Source of the DNA: Symbiodinium natans
Lineage: Eukaryota > Sar > Dinophyceae > Suessiales > Symbiodiniaceae
Reading direction: 5' to 3'
Length of the DNA: 64,000 nucleotides
Assembly (NCBI GenBank): GCA_905221605.1
Contig: CAJNDS010001002.1
Coordinates: 70,337-134,336 of the forward strand
Part shown: in pieces, positions 32,096 to 42,369 of the stretch
How the letters are laid out: every line of letters begins with the position of its first letter
How positions within the stretch are numbered: position 1 is the stretch's first letter
Position numbers and translations under genes: made by a program
The notes under the pieces: generated by a model
Told to the model about the DNA's origin: nothing
Database searches by the model: none
What the model saw: only the letters and a program-made list of their open reading frames with translations

Positions 32096-32359
32096 AGAAT
32101 CTGCAAAGGAGGCAACCCGAAAGCCCAGGATTTTTAGGATCGACGATCCCTCTGGTGAAGCCTCAAGCGCTGAATCAACTTCCAGCTACGGCACCTTGCA
32201 TTGCAAACCCAGAGACATAAGCTTGAAGCATACAAACTAAAACCTGCGCCCCTTTCTTTGGAGGACATGTAACAGGATAGAATCAGGCCGGAACACCTCT
32301 GAGACCTCAAAGCCCCAAATCCAACATCCACCCCAGACACCCTACGAGTTCAAGGCCCG

Positions 32360-32640
32360 ACCATGCCTCCCCTCATCCCCGCCTAAACCCGCCGAAACCC
32401 CCTTAACCCCCTGAACAACCCGCCTAAACCCGCCTAAACCCGGCCAAACCCCTCCCTCCCTGCAGCTTCGATGCGGGGGTGGTTGGCCCACCCGCTTCCG
32501 CTTGGGGCTGCCTCTGAGAGGTGCCCAAGATTGTTGGGTTTAGGGTTTGGGGTTCAGGTTTCGGGGTTTAAGGATTTGGGGTTTAGGGTTGTAGGTCTAG
32601 GGCTGGGAGTTCGGGTGTAGGGTTTGGGGCTTGGTGTTGA
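32360..32640. other. telomere-like C tract, short exon candidate, G tract
   Basis: CCTAAACCCGCC repeats at 32382-32455 are followed by about 75 bases of ordinary sequence and then GTTTAGGGTTTGGGGTTCAGG at 32539-32640. The middle has a good plus-strand acceptor (CTCCCTCCCTGCAG) and donor (GAGAG|GTGCCC), but minus-strand frames (for example EAAPSGSGWANHPRIEAA) are equally open. The strand is undecided. Confidence 0.4.
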
Positions 32641-32745
32641 AAGTTTATCAGGTTTAAGGCTTAGGGTTCTGGATTTCGCAATGAAGTGCTCTTGGAGCCC
32701 ATGTGATTTTATCAGGGAACCGAAACGGACATGTCGATCACCCTC

Positions 32746-32871
32746 TCATCTTCGGTCGAAGAAGGCACGTACGGTAGCTCTTTTCAAAACCCAGCGGCTG
32801 GATCGCTGCGACCGATCCAGGAAGTCGCTCGCTTTGAAGTCCTTTGTGGGGTCATTCCAATGGACAAAAAG
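32746..32871 (-). CDS. terminal exon, unknown protein
   Basis: Acceptor CCCTACAAAGAACTCTACAG at 32872, with CACCCCTAAACCC just before it. The frame LFVHWNDPTKDFKASDFLDR then SQRSSRWVLKRATVRAFFDR ends in TGA at 32746. Charged and protein-like. Family unknown. Confidence 0.55.
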   Translation of the reverse strand, partial: LFVHWNDPTKDFKASDFLDRSQRSSRWVLKRATVRAFFDRR

Positions 32872-33255
32872 CTGTAGAGTTCTTTGTAGGGTTTAGGGGT
32901 GCTCCCGCGGTGTAATTGTGCTGGGTGTAGAGATTTGGTGTTCAAGGATGAGGATGTCGGGTTAGGATGCTCATTCAGATCACCATATTGGTGTCATTCC
33001 TAGGCCTTCCTGGCATTTCCGAGCTCCATGCTTTGAAGGTTCCGACGCTCAGGTGGGCTCTCTGAATAGACTTTACGTAACAATAATTGTGGCAGGGGGT
33101 TCAGTGATGGAATAGAGTGCCAGCTGCGATAACTCCTTAGACCGCACACAATGTACGATAAGATCCCCAAACCCCAAGCCTACATTTCTGCAGGTGATAT
33201 TTCTTACGGCCCCTTAAAACATTCACAGGCAGCCTACAGAACATGTAGGTTTGGG

Positions 33256-33336
33256 GTTTTCAAGGTAAACGGCAAATGTTCCATACTCTTTGCGAGCTCT
33301 GGGTCCCAGCAGACGCGCGTGGTCGAGATCGTGGGC
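33256..33336 (-). CDS. exon, possibly of the second PAS gene
   Basis: Acceptor CAAGAAACTCAG|GCC at 33337, downstream of CCTAAACCCCGAAGC. The frame is AHDLDHARLLGPRARKEYGT then FAVYLEN. It lies on the correct side to follow the PAS exons, and GTFAVYLE could be the PAS strand after the basic loop. The link is an inference. Confidence 0.5.
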
Positions 33337-33559
33337 CTGAGTTTCTTGGCATGCCGCAATTGCTTCGGGGTTTAGGCCCCAACTCCACCCAGGGGTTAGA
33401 CTTTCAGGAGCAGTTGGCCGTGGTCCACTGAATTATAAGGACACGCTCCCTGCGTCACCCGTGTATGGGACTTTACCAGTAGCCAGTAGCCTTTAGGAGA
33501 CGACAGTTCTGGTGAGACGGCAGTTCCGATGGGAGCAGTCATGCTGCATGCCCGCCCAC

Positions 33560-35337
33560 GACACGCATGCATTCAGGTGGCGTGTTCGGCGCATCCTTGT
33601 TCTGGTTGCAGCAGAACTCGTCGATCCTCCCCAACTCCTGCCCAAGTATCCTACCAATATTAGAAACCCTAAACTCACTGTGCCCCACCGTGAGTCCCTG
33701 GGAAGAAGAACATTGTTAGGTTCCAACAATGCAACGTGCCGTTTCCCTAAACCCTGAAGCCCAAACTCAAGCCCTAAGGGTTACCAGGGATCCGGCTTTG
33801 GGAACGCCGGCCTGGCTGTTGAAGACACGGTTTTGCAGGGCGTCCGGCAGCAGCATGAAGCGGAAGTGCCGACCCAAGGCCCATGCGCGAAAGTAGCCCG
33901 TGAGGTCCTCCAAACCTGACGTCGGGCTGGCTAGTCCTTGAAGACAAACTAGATGTGGGGTGTTATCTGAACTGTGGTCCCTTTTGGTGTACCCTGTACA
34001 TGAGGTTCCGGCTTGTTGTAGCAACCCCAAAAAGGATCGCGTACAGAAATGCCCACATTAAGGCTTGTGAGGTCTTGGGTTCAGGCTTGTGGCTAAAACT
34101 CAAGATCCGGGTTTCCGAGTGGCGTAGCTGCAGGTTTAGGGCTTCAGGGGATTTGAGGACGCTCGGCCTGACATGGCTAAGGGAGTCCCTCAGAGATGAA
34201 GACCCCACACTTGCAGGTGACTCCATTCCAGGGTGCTCGAAACTAGGGCACCTTTTGGGAGACCTACGTTCATGTGTATGGGCGCTGTAGATTTAGGGCT
34301 ATCAATGTCAAGCAAGTTTTGGCATCCTGCCGTTAAAGAAATATCCGACAAAACGATTTTAAACCTATCTTCAGGAGTTGAATTCCTGAAAAGACCGAGG
34401 AATTCGTGTCCAAGATGTATGAGGGCCTCCGAGAAGAGGGGTTTCCTTTCTGGGTGTGTGCCTATGAGAAGGACTGAAACTACTCTTATGCTGTCAGCCG
34501 ACATCCGTTGAGGCCCTTAAACCTTATAAACCTTGAGAGCCTCAAGCCCCTTGGCTTCCCAGTAACTTCGTTTAGGAATGCTTAGGGGGCAGGGCTTAGG
34601 GGTATCTTAAACGTTGTTAAATGCAAAAGGGTGTAGGGCTTAGGTTTTAGGGGCACTTTTCTGATCTGAGGTTGAAAACGGAACCGGAGGATGGATGAGG
34701 GCCCTTGAAGCTCCAAAAGTTCACAACCCTTGGGCCTTTTGACATGTACGCGATGGGGCAGTCGACCTCGTCCGGATCCAAGATCCTGGAAGCGGACTGG
34801 GAGACTTGAACCAAAGGCCAGCGCCCCCCCCCCCCCCCCCCCCCCCAGGAAAAAACATGCGGGCTCAGTTCAAACAAGCGATCTACCTAGCGACTGCAAG
34901 CCAGTCTTTCTTTTCGGAGTAGAGCAAAAAGCAAAAACACGTTCACGAACTCATGAGGAATAACTTAGTCAGGTGGGGTTCACGGCACAGGGCCTAGAGC
35001 TCCAGATGCATCGGTTGTCCTGCGATACACCCTACAAACCGAAACCGAGGAGCATGAACGGCACTTCGTAGAACTTCTCCTTTCGATGGTGCCGGTCGCC
35101 TTTGCTTCTAGGAGTTTCAGGGGCGAAGGCTTTGCAAGTCTGCTCTTTTTTTGGTGTGCGTGGTCTGTGCGGTCTTAAGGTTGAGATTGTGGGTTTCGGG
35201 GTTGGTTGAAGTTGTGGGACACGCAACATCTCAAATCTAACCCATGTGAGACCCTAAACCCTAAACCCTAAATCTCTCTGCATAAAGGAACCCCACTTCC
35301 ACTGCGATACCAGCTCTTCACTCTCCTTCTCCAGAAC
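33560..35337 (-). CDS. second PAS/LOV-like protein gene, lacks LOV cysteine
   Basis: Exons, sense order. 35275-35337: VLEKESEELVSQWKWGSFMQ (likely same gene). 35040-35107: KGDRHHRKEKFYEVPFMLLG, donor TTTCG|GTTTGTAGGG. 34736-34804: QSASRILDPDEVDCPIAYMS plus K. 33785-33915: LEDLTGYFRAWALGRHFRFM then LLPDALQNRVFN, donor CCCTG|GTAACCCTTAGGG. From 33637: ELGRIDEFCCNQNKDAPNTP then PECMRVV. The joins 35040/34804, 34736/33915 and 33785/33637 agree in phase; only the first join is unresolved. The order DPD-DCPIAY-LTGY-GRxxRF-LxxxxEFC is that of PAS/LOV proteins. Where the LOV motif is GRNCRFLQ this gene reads GRHFRFML, so the adduct cysteine is absent and it should not be a classical photosensor. Exons at 33256-33336 and further left may complete it. 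Confidence 0.7.
33995..34068 (-). CDS. possible membrane-segment exon inside a PAS-gene intron
   Basis: The frame ALMWAFLYAILFGVATTSRN then LMY, after GACCTCACAAG, looks like a transmembrane helix. It lies inside the intron joining the two PAS exons in phase, so it is either an alternative exon or chance. Confidence 0.25.
34190..34504 (-). CDS. open frame inside a PAS-gene intron
   Basis: A 105-codon frame reads ALIHLGHEFLGLFRNSTPED then RFKIVLSDISLTAGCQNLLD. It is protein-like, yet it sits within the intron between 34736 and 33915. It could be an alternative exon or a remnant. Confidence 0.3.
   Translation of the reverse strand: MSADSIRVVSVLLIGTHPERKPLFSEALIHLGHEFLGLFRNSTPEDRFKIVLSDISLTAGCQNLLDIDSPKSTAPIHMNVGLPKGALVSSTLEWSHLQVWGLHL
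34826..34848 (+). repeat. poly-C run
   Basis: About 22 C in a row, in the sense strand a G run shortly before the acceptor of the PAS exon at 34804. Confidence 0.95.
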
Positions 35338-35389
35338 CTGAACACATGGATCTGGATGTTTAGGGAGCGTAGGGTTTCAGGGCTGGCTT

Positions 35390-35920
35390 TAAAGGCCCTT
35401 TTCTGGGTTGACCGAATAAATGGTATAAATATTTATATATTTCGGAGCAAGAACCAGGAGAGTAGCGGCTCCTCTAGTCCTTAACTGCGATGGCTGAAAG
35501 GTTCTGGGGCTGAGGTTTTGTGATGTCCTTTTGTGGTGTGGACTGACACTTTGCCTGGAGGGCTTCCCAGACCTATTCCGGATTGTCCGCTCCCAACGAC
35601 TGTCTGCCATGGACATATTCTGTGCCTTCGCCGTCGGCAGATGTAGTGGTACAAGAAACGGACAGTACATGTAGCTTGACCTGATAACCGACGCCTCCTC
35701 TCCGAACTTCAAGACCTCGTAGGGCAACCTGGATTGGCAAACATTGTGGGCGTACTTCCTCCACACCCTGTAGATCATAGATCATGTCATCTCTTGCACC
35801 TCTCTTGTCACCCGACACTCCTGCGCAGATTCTGGCAAAGTAGAGCCCTGCCAAGTTGCGACATGGCAGAACCGAAGCGGGGCACGAAATGGATACCTGC
35901 CACAGGTCTCCGGCCAAGAG
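35390..35920 (-). CDS. candidate exon region, unknown protein
   Basis: Two long overlapping minus frames. One includes VWRKYAHNVCQSRLPYEVLK then FGEEASVIR between AG sites, the other DDMIYDLQGVEEVRPQCLPI. The first looks more like folded protein. Boundaries unknown. Confidence 0.35.
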
Positions 35921-35929
35921 CTTTTGTCT

Positions 35930-36670
35930 GCTAATATAAGAGTTCCAATAGTGGTCGGCTCCTGGCCAGGTACCTTATCGTAAGACTAACTACAAATCCA
36001 AAAAAGATAAATATTCCAAGAACTCCGAAACAGCGAGGTGCAAGCTTCAGCCCGTCGGCCTGAGAACACGTTGTCACCAAGGGCCCTGGCCAGATTCCTG
36101 CACATCGTCGGGTTTAGGGTTTAGGGGTTTGGGTTTCGGTTTTAGGGCAACGATGCTCCCAGTGTTGAGGATTGAGGGTGCATAATGTAGGGTTCCCCTG
36201 ACAGTCTGGGCCGTCTCAGGGACCTCATACTTTCTTGTTTCTGGGAATTTGGGAAGTGCGGTACCCAATAACATGAATGCGGCTGTAGGCTCTTACCGTA
36301 TTTCCCAAGTTGAACTCCATGCGAAGAACGAATTGGGTCTATAAGGGCCCCCGTGTGGCAGGGTTTGGAGGGCTTGGGCTGAGCTCGACACGCAAAACCA
36401 AGCCCGATTCAAGCGAGTCTGGCGGACATGGATCATAATCGTATCCTAGATGCAGTGCCGTGCTGCAATCACACACGAGTACGAAGAGACCTGCACGCTA
36501 GCAGATAACCAAGTACGTCACGACGCGCAAAGGACCGGCAATTCAGCCAATCGTAGATCCGATTGGCTAGGGCGGCAAACTCATTCGGTGGCAGGTCCCT
36601 AAACCCCCCAAAGCCACGAGCCCCAAAGCCTCTGAAGCCTCAAAAACCCACCCTAAACCCTAAACCCTAA
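35930..36670. other. intron-like; telomere-like patches at both ends
   Basis: GGGTTTAGGGTTTAGGGG at 36109-36126 and CCCTAAACCCTAAACCC at 36651-36674. No exon recognised between them. Confidence 0.45.
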
Positions 36671-36672
36671 AC

Positions 36673-37184
36673 CCTTCCTTTGCCTGCAGCGCTTCTCGAC
36701 GACCTCCAGCACCCTGGGGCGGCGCTTGACGTTTTCCGAGAACTCCAACAAGTCGAGGCTCACAGTGGAGCCCGCCAGCATCGGCTGCCTGGAATGAAGT
36801 GAATGTGTAAATGGGCATTTAATTTATGGGCTTGCGCCCAGTAGCGGTCAGGGATTAAAGTCTACAGCCGTAAGTTGACCGTCTTTAACGCAAAGCCTTC
36901 AATCAACAAAACCACATTCTCACGATATGCGAAGTTAAGCTGAAACATTGCACGTCTTGACCCATAAACTCTTGAGAAAAAAGTTCGGCTGCCCCCAAAC
37001 CCCGAAATTGCAAGCCCAGAAACATTTGGACAGTTGCCCTGAGCGCCACACTCCCCAAACCCAACTCCTGAAACCCCCTCCCTAAACCTGCATCCGTACC
37101 CAATGAAAGCTTACGACCTGCGGCCAGGAAGCTCCTGAGCCCCCCAGAGGTCCGTCAAATCAGGCAGCTCGGAGCAGACGGAGT
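36673..37184 (-). CDS. unknown gene, two phase-matched exons
   Basis: Exon 37118-37184 has acceptor TTTTGGGTGACAG and donor CGCAG|GTCGTAAG. It encodes SVCSELPDLTDLWGAQELPG. Exon 36673-36788 has acceptor CTTCATTCCAG and donor AGGAAGG|GTTTAGGGTTTAGGG. It encodes QPMLAGSTVSLDLLEFSENV then KRRPRVLEVVEKRCRQRK. The junction phase fits (AG + G gives Arg). The second exon is a charged helix. The next intron begins with three clean telomere units. I do not recognise the family. Confidence 0.65.
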
Positions 37185-37189
37185 CTGTC

Positions 37190-37954
37190 ACCCAAAATGA
37201 AAGGGTTTGGGTCAAGGTTCCTGGGGGTGTTTAGGGCTTAGGGGGGTTGTAGGGTCATGATGCGGAGCGTTCTTCTCGGGTCCTTTTCTGGGGCACTGGA
37301 CTGGGGCACTGTGTGGCTTGTTTCCCGAAGCAGTGTACCAACACGATGGGGTTCCACGTCCAGAGTACAGGCCTTTCAGATTGTGCTTTTCGCCTTGGTC
37401 CCGTGAACCTTTTTATCACTTTTCTGGCCACCTTTTGGGAGGTCTCTTTAAGAGAGGGCTTGCAAGGGACTCTAGTGGCTGAGCTGCATCTATTGCAACT
37501 TGAGAGTCACGATTGAACATCTCCTAAGCCCTACTTCCGCCCGATCGCGGGCCCTGGCAAATAAAAGAGGCCTAAGCCTTCGCTGAACTGCCGTGTCCAC
37601 GTTGGCCGGAGGAGCCTCAATCTTTGGGGCAGTTGCAGGGGCCTTTCGTGCGCGCTCTCAATTGTAGAGTTATTGTGGGTGGTGCTTTTCCTGCTATCAG
37701 TATTGCTCTATTTGAAGATCGGCATTTACACCCTTAGTTCGCAAGAGCCCGTACTTTAAAACTCTCTTGCAAAGATGAAGGGGCCTTATGCATGCGGCGA
37801 GTAGCCCCAGGGCTTAGAGCTAGCAAGGCCATTTCCCTCTTCAACCTAATCACACCTCTTCGACAAGACCCCGTACACACACGCACAGCTTTTTTGATAT
37901 AAATACATATAAATATGAATATAAAGATAAATAAATCAATATATAAATATATAT

Positions 37955-37987
<33 letters not shown>

Positions 37988-38630
37988 CATATACACACAC
38001 ACACATACGGCGTGGATGCAGCAGGCCACGGTTGCAGCTGGATAGCAGCTGTTACTCGACAGCACGAAAAACAACAGGGCTAACTCCAGAATGGAGAATC
38101 CGTTCAGCATTGGTCTGTGGGTTTGGGCTTGGTGTGTAATTGGGAAATGGGCCTTGCCAGCTCTTAAGGGAATTTGGGCTTCAAAGGTTTCAAGGCCCTG
38201 AAGCCCTCCCACCTTAAGAACCCCTCTGCTGCTGGGCAACTCCGACGCCAGGATTGGCATCGTCTCGGTGCCCAAAGGCCCTACGTCCGAAGCTCGCCTC
38301 CGAGGAAGTCTTGGGGGTTCTTTCACCAGAAATAAGGGGAGAGGGGGAGGGGGGGGAGGGGGGGAACCCTTCTTATTTTGATGACACCTCTCTTCCTCTT
38401 CCTTTCCAGAAGAAACCCCCAAGACAGGCACCGCTATTTTGGCAACCACCCCCCCCCCCCGCCCCTGCCTGATATTGGGAATCTGAGGGTTCCCTTTTTT
38501 GTGCAGGGGCTCCTTCATTTTATGACGGGGAGGGATTCGGTTATCAACCGTAGCTTGTGCAAGGGATCCCCTCCCCCCCCCCCCCCCCCAACCTAAACAA
38601 GGAGAAATATGCCCCCACATGTAGAATGCG
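37190..38630. other. mixed region: microsatellite, homopolymers, weak exons
   Basis: An (ATATAC)n/AC tract at 37935-38010, G runs at 38340-38366, C runs at 38450-38462 and 38571-38590. Possible minus exons are 37734-37850 (RLKREMALLALSPGATRRMH) and 38218-38284 (GPLGTETMPILASELPSSRG). A 328-codon frame through this region (37850-38836) is a composite of exon, repeat and homopolymer. Confidence 0.45.
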
Positions 38631-38632
38631 AC

Positions 38633-39700
38633 CTGAGCAGCACAAAGCTTAACCGTCTCTGCAGCTGAACCCAAGCAAGCTTGCAGCTCCGTGGGGTTCA
38701 GAAGGCCTACAGATGCTTGCTGCCCCCAAGCAGAAACGACCTCCGAGTCGGGCTCTTCGGTGACGCAGTGAGGTGCGCCAGGTCCATGGAGCCCTGGGCT
38801 GGCTTTTAACAATTGTGCAAGAAGAAAAGCACGCACGCGTAGGGATTTAGAAGTTCAGGGTTGGGAGGGGTTGGCATGGGTTGGCTGACTGCTGCTCTAT
38901 AATCCTTGAAAATCCTTCCTGGACCCCCTGCCCGGGCCGTCCTCCACATTGACGGCATGCTGTGCCTCCTGCTGCTGCAGCTCAGACAGCTTGCTCCTGA
39001 GGAGTGCTGGAGGCCAGGCTGACGGCCGGGAGCCGAGAGGACTGCGACATACTGACTCGGACATAGAAGCCTGCAAAGAACACCAATCAACCCTTGCCCC
39101 GAATGCCTAGGCTTAGGGCTTAGGCAGGCGGAAGCCCGATGGTCCTCAAGCGGTGCATCAGCGGGTCCACGTAAGGGAGCAGCTCTTGGATGGGCCCTGG
39201 GATCGCCGAACTCGCCTCCAGGCTGACGGTTGTAGCACTTCTCTTTCTGGCTTGGGGCTTAGAAGTTGCAGGCCCGTGCTTTGCAGGATTATGCTATCAA
39301 AGTAGGGCTGGAAGCTCTGCATGGCCGAAGCCGAATCACTGGCCTCACGCGAGCCGAAGCACATGAAAGGCGGGGGAGTTCTGTTGAAAGCTAAGCACCT
39401 TAGCTCCTTTTCCCCCTCTATAAACCTCTATAAGCCCCCCTGTAAAACCCCCAGCTGCCTTGGCATCCTCCTGCCAGAGGATCCCCGGCACCGAAGCTGA
39501 GATGGGCATCAGCACATGGAGAACCAGGATCTCCTCGGGACCCACTCACCCAGAGCCCTGTCATGGTGGGTTCCCTTAACTACGCCAAACTCAGTCTGCT
39601 GGGATCCGGTAGTACTCCACTCCGTCTCATGCAAGCTACGGCTCCCGATGCTGGCAGGCCTGCTGACGACGGGGTGCAGGGGAAAAGGGGTGTCTGGGAG
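38633..39700 (-). CDS. unknown gene with at least four exons
   Basis: Exons in order. About 39548-39700 (SLHETEWSTTGSQQTEFGVV, donor CTCTGG|GTGAGT). About 39470-39500 (SVPGILWQEDAKA). 39296-39380 (TPPPFMCFGSREASDSASAM then QSFQPYFDSII). 39126-39241 (VSLEASSAIPGPIQELLPYV then DPLMHRLRTIGLPP, donor CCT|GCCTAAGCC). 38938-39070 (acceptor TTCTTTGCAG; LLRSKLSELQQQEAQHAVNV). 38633-38802 (ASPGLHGPGAPHCVTEEPDS then PTELQACLGSAAETVKLCAA, donor CTCAG|GTCGCA). The last three join in phase using GC donors. The text is helical and protein-like but matches no family I know. Telomere-like words occur in the introns. Confidence 0.6.
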
Positions 39701-39709
39701 TGCGCGGCT

Positions 39710-40730
39710 AAGATGATTGAACGTCATCTGGGCCTGATGTTCTCAGGGCTGGGCTATGTGTTTGGGGCTGCCTGTGATTTACAAGAGATGCAAGCAAGCA
39801 TCCCGGAAAACCTCTGCTTTGAAGGCGCTGACAAGGTTCCAGAAGGGCTTGCCTGCAAGTCAGCTGTGTCTCGAAAGATGTAGAATATTCATTTATGTAC
39901 AGAGAGATGGAACCCGCATGTGGCAGAACAACTGAAGCGTTCACTTGCTCCCTTTGATCATCCTGAAGCAAGGGGAACCTGTAATCGTGCAACCCCTTCT
40001 CAAGCAAACTTAGAAACTTGTGCCCTTGCCCCACTGGCCTTGGCGCATTGGACTTAGCAGCAGAGACATTGTTACCGATTTCATCTCTTCCTCCTGGCTT
40101 CAGAGGCTTTCGGGCTTTGGTCATAGAGTTGGGAGGTTCTCGGTGGCTTCGGCAGCTGATGGGCATGCATTCATGGCTTGCTGGCACTTTTGCTTCCCGA
40201 AGCCCTTAAAGCCCGAAACCCCCAAATCCACCTCGACATCGTCAACCCCAACTGGAGGCCTCAAAGCTGCTACGACTCTGCATCCCCTCCATCCATGATC
40301 CACCGCCTCTTCCTCTGTGACTTCCACAGCAGAACTTGTGATTTTGTTTTCCTGGCAGGCTTCTGGCAGCGCATGGGTTGTTTGCTTGTCTGCTTGTTTG
40401 CACATCTACTTGCATAGGCTCATGCCTTTGCATCTATTTCTGAATTCATCGGATGAAATTCGCTTGCTCTGCTTGCCCGCAGTTAAGCAGCTTCATACCC
40501 AAGGCAGGAAATCTGTCGAACTCAAACTTGAAACGCCGCGTACCACAATTGACCCCAAAGTTCCAACGAGCACCAGGGTCACAAGGAACGTGAACCCTGG
40601 CGCACACGTGCGCACACCAAACCAACAACCATGCCAAAAACCCTAGAAATATCCCGATCGATCCTAAAACGCCCATAAACTCCACCAAATAAAGCCCTAC
40701 GAAAGCCCTCTGAGCCCGCCGGAGTTCACT
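39710..40730. other. unassigned; C-rich telomere-like patch at right end
   Basis: Open frames on both strands but no paired splice sites. CCATAAACTCCACC, AACCCTAG and CGAAACCCCC words at 40205-40230 and 40625-40700. Confidence 0.35.
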
Positions 40731-40733
40731 GAC

Positions 40734-40790
40734 TTGCCTCGAGGCCATCGGCCACCACGGCCCGTCGTGAGGCTTTGAGGCGCGAGGCAC
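40734..40790 (-). CDS. short exon, unknown protein
   Basis: Acceptor CCCCAAAGAG|GT at 40791 and donor GAGGCAA|GTCAGTG at 40733. The frame is ASRLKASRRAVVADGLEA, phase 1 in and 1 out. GGGCTTATAGGGCTTAGGG lies on its right. A longer alternative frame (VPRASKPHDGPWWPMASRQV, running into a hydrophobic stretch) also exists. Confidence 0.5.
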
Positions 40791-40799
40791 CTCTTTGGG

Positions 40800-41660
40800 G
40801 CTTATAGGGCTTAGGGCTTGCAGGGTGCTAGGGCGTTATAGGGCTTAATTTTGCAGGGTTTAAGCAATTTGTTTCAGGGAGTTTGGGGAGTCCAGGGGTT
40901 CAAAGGCAGCTCAAGGAGTCTTAATAGTCATTCGGGGTTAGAGGGTCGAAGTGTGTAAAACGCGTTTGGTGGGCTCTCGCAGGCAGGGCTAAGGCCCCCA
41001 AACCACATGCTCCATCGTTTGGGAGGAGTCCCTATTTGTTGCCCAAGGAAGCAGCACTCGGCGTAGCTGCCTCGTTTTAGGTTGAAACTGTCGGGTTGGA
41101 AGGTTTCCCAAAACAGGCGTACCCCAAAGTAAGCCAACTAGAAAACAATCCCTGGACCCCCTAAGAAGGCACCGCTCATTTTCGGAACCCCCCCCCTCCC
41201 TTTTTCAGCCATAAGATTTTAAAGAACTCTTGGGTCTGCTTATCTCTAGACCCCCCAATCCCAAAAACCCTGGTCTAAGCGCGCCTGCGAAAGTTCGGGA
41301 GTGGAGCTGTTCCAACTTCGTCCACGCCTGGAAAAAAGCCACAGAGGGCCGGAGGGGGCCTGTTCAGGTTGAGAGACGTCGCATGAAGCCTGGGGGAAGC
41401 CTCAGAATCCTGGTCTCCAACGATTTGGGGGAAGCCCTAAGCCGCAGAGGGCCTCCAAGTTGATCCGTTTGTTCTGCGCCTGGGTTGCATCGGAAGCCGT
41501 GTGCCGAGGATCCGACGTCCAAAACCCTTCACTCCTGAATTCCTCGACATCCATCCCTCAGTCCTCAATCCTACTCCCGAAAAAACCCACACACACCCTA
41601 AACCCTGAACCCCAACGGCCTCAACCCTGTAACCCCTACATTGCTCTAAACCCGTTACAC
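40800..41660. other. intron-like with telomere-like patches
   Basis: GGGCTTAGGGCTTGCAGGG at 40806-40862, a C8 run at 41189-41196 and ACCCTAAACCCTGAACCCC at 41596-41640. No exon supported. Confidence 0.45.
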
Positions 41661-41665
41661 TGCAC

Positions 41666-41735
41666 CCTCGAATCGAGGAGCCATGGGCAGCAGCCCATGT
41701 AGGGGCGCCCGCTTAAGGTCGGCCCCAAGCAGATC
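41666..41735 (-). CDS. exon, unknown protein
   Basis: Acceptor GAGCTGCTAG|GAT at 41736 and donor TTCGAGG|GTGCAG at 41665. The frame is DLLGADLKRAPLHGLLPMAP then RFE, phase 0 in and 1 out. It is flanked by GGGCTTAGGGTTGC on the right and CCCTAAACCC on the left. Confidence 0.6.
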
Positions 41736-41904
41736 CTAGCAGCTCACCGATCGGAGGGCTTAGGGTTGCAATCAGCCTTCACGCTTTAGGGCTTGCAGGG
41801 TGAATGGCTCAGGGTTTTGGGGATATACAACTTGCGAGGGAACGGGGGAGCAGTAAGAGGCTTGTCAGGCCAACGCCAACTTCTGAGGGGAGGGGGACTC
41901 TTGG

Positions 41905-42000
41905 TGGGGAAGAACTTGCGTGCGGATGCCACGGATCTCCTCCAACGGGCTGCCACTGAGATCCTTGGGTTGCAGGCTGCTCGTTCAGAAGCCCGCCATT
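41905..42000 (+). CDS. possible plus-strand exon
   Basis: The plus frame NLRADATDLLQRAATEILGL then QAARSEARHCHR is a good amphipathic helix. No clear acceptor. It would be an exception to the minus-strand gene order. Confidence 0.3.
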
Positions 42001-42110
42001 GTCATCGAGGGTCTAGGGTTCAGGGCTTAGGGAGGCGACAAGCCCTTAACAAAAACCCTTTGAAGCCCTGAAACCCCCCAACATTTTACCTGCCCCCCTA
42101 TAAACCCTGC

Positions 42111-42217
42111 CAGTCCCAGGTTCCATGAAACTTTGGGATGCCCCAGCGATGCCACCCAAGGAGAAGGCCACGCACGGGAGCCCAGGAAAGGGCTCGTCCT
42201 GTCCCCGAGCCCACATG
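42111..42217 (-). CDS. exon, Gly-rich, unknown protein
   Basis: Acceptor CCAAACCCTTCAG|C at 42218 and GC donor GGGACTG|GCAGGGTTTATAGGG at 42110. The frame is MWARGQDEPFPGLPCVAFSL then GGIAGASQSFMEPGT, phase 2 in and 1 out. Both intron ends are telomere-like in inverted orientation. Confidence 0.6.
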
Positions 42218-42369
42218 CTGAAGGGTTTGGCTAAGGGTCCATAAGGGTCTATAAGGATATCCCCGAACTCAAAAACTAAGGCCCTAAACCTAAACTGCAG
42301 AGGGATTGGGCAGCGGGTGTCGGGACTTGGGGTTGAAAGTTTAGGCATTAGGGGCTTTAAGGGCACACA

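Noticed and set aside
34780-34815. tRNA T-loop-like GGTTCAAGTCTC on the minus strand
   Set aside because: No acceptor or anticodon stem pairs, and the sequence is the acceptor region of a PAS exon.
37850-38836. 328-codon minus frame
   Set aside because: Runs through an exon, G/C homopolymers and an AT microsatellite. Only the segment 38633-38802 (and perhaps 38218-38284) has exon signals.
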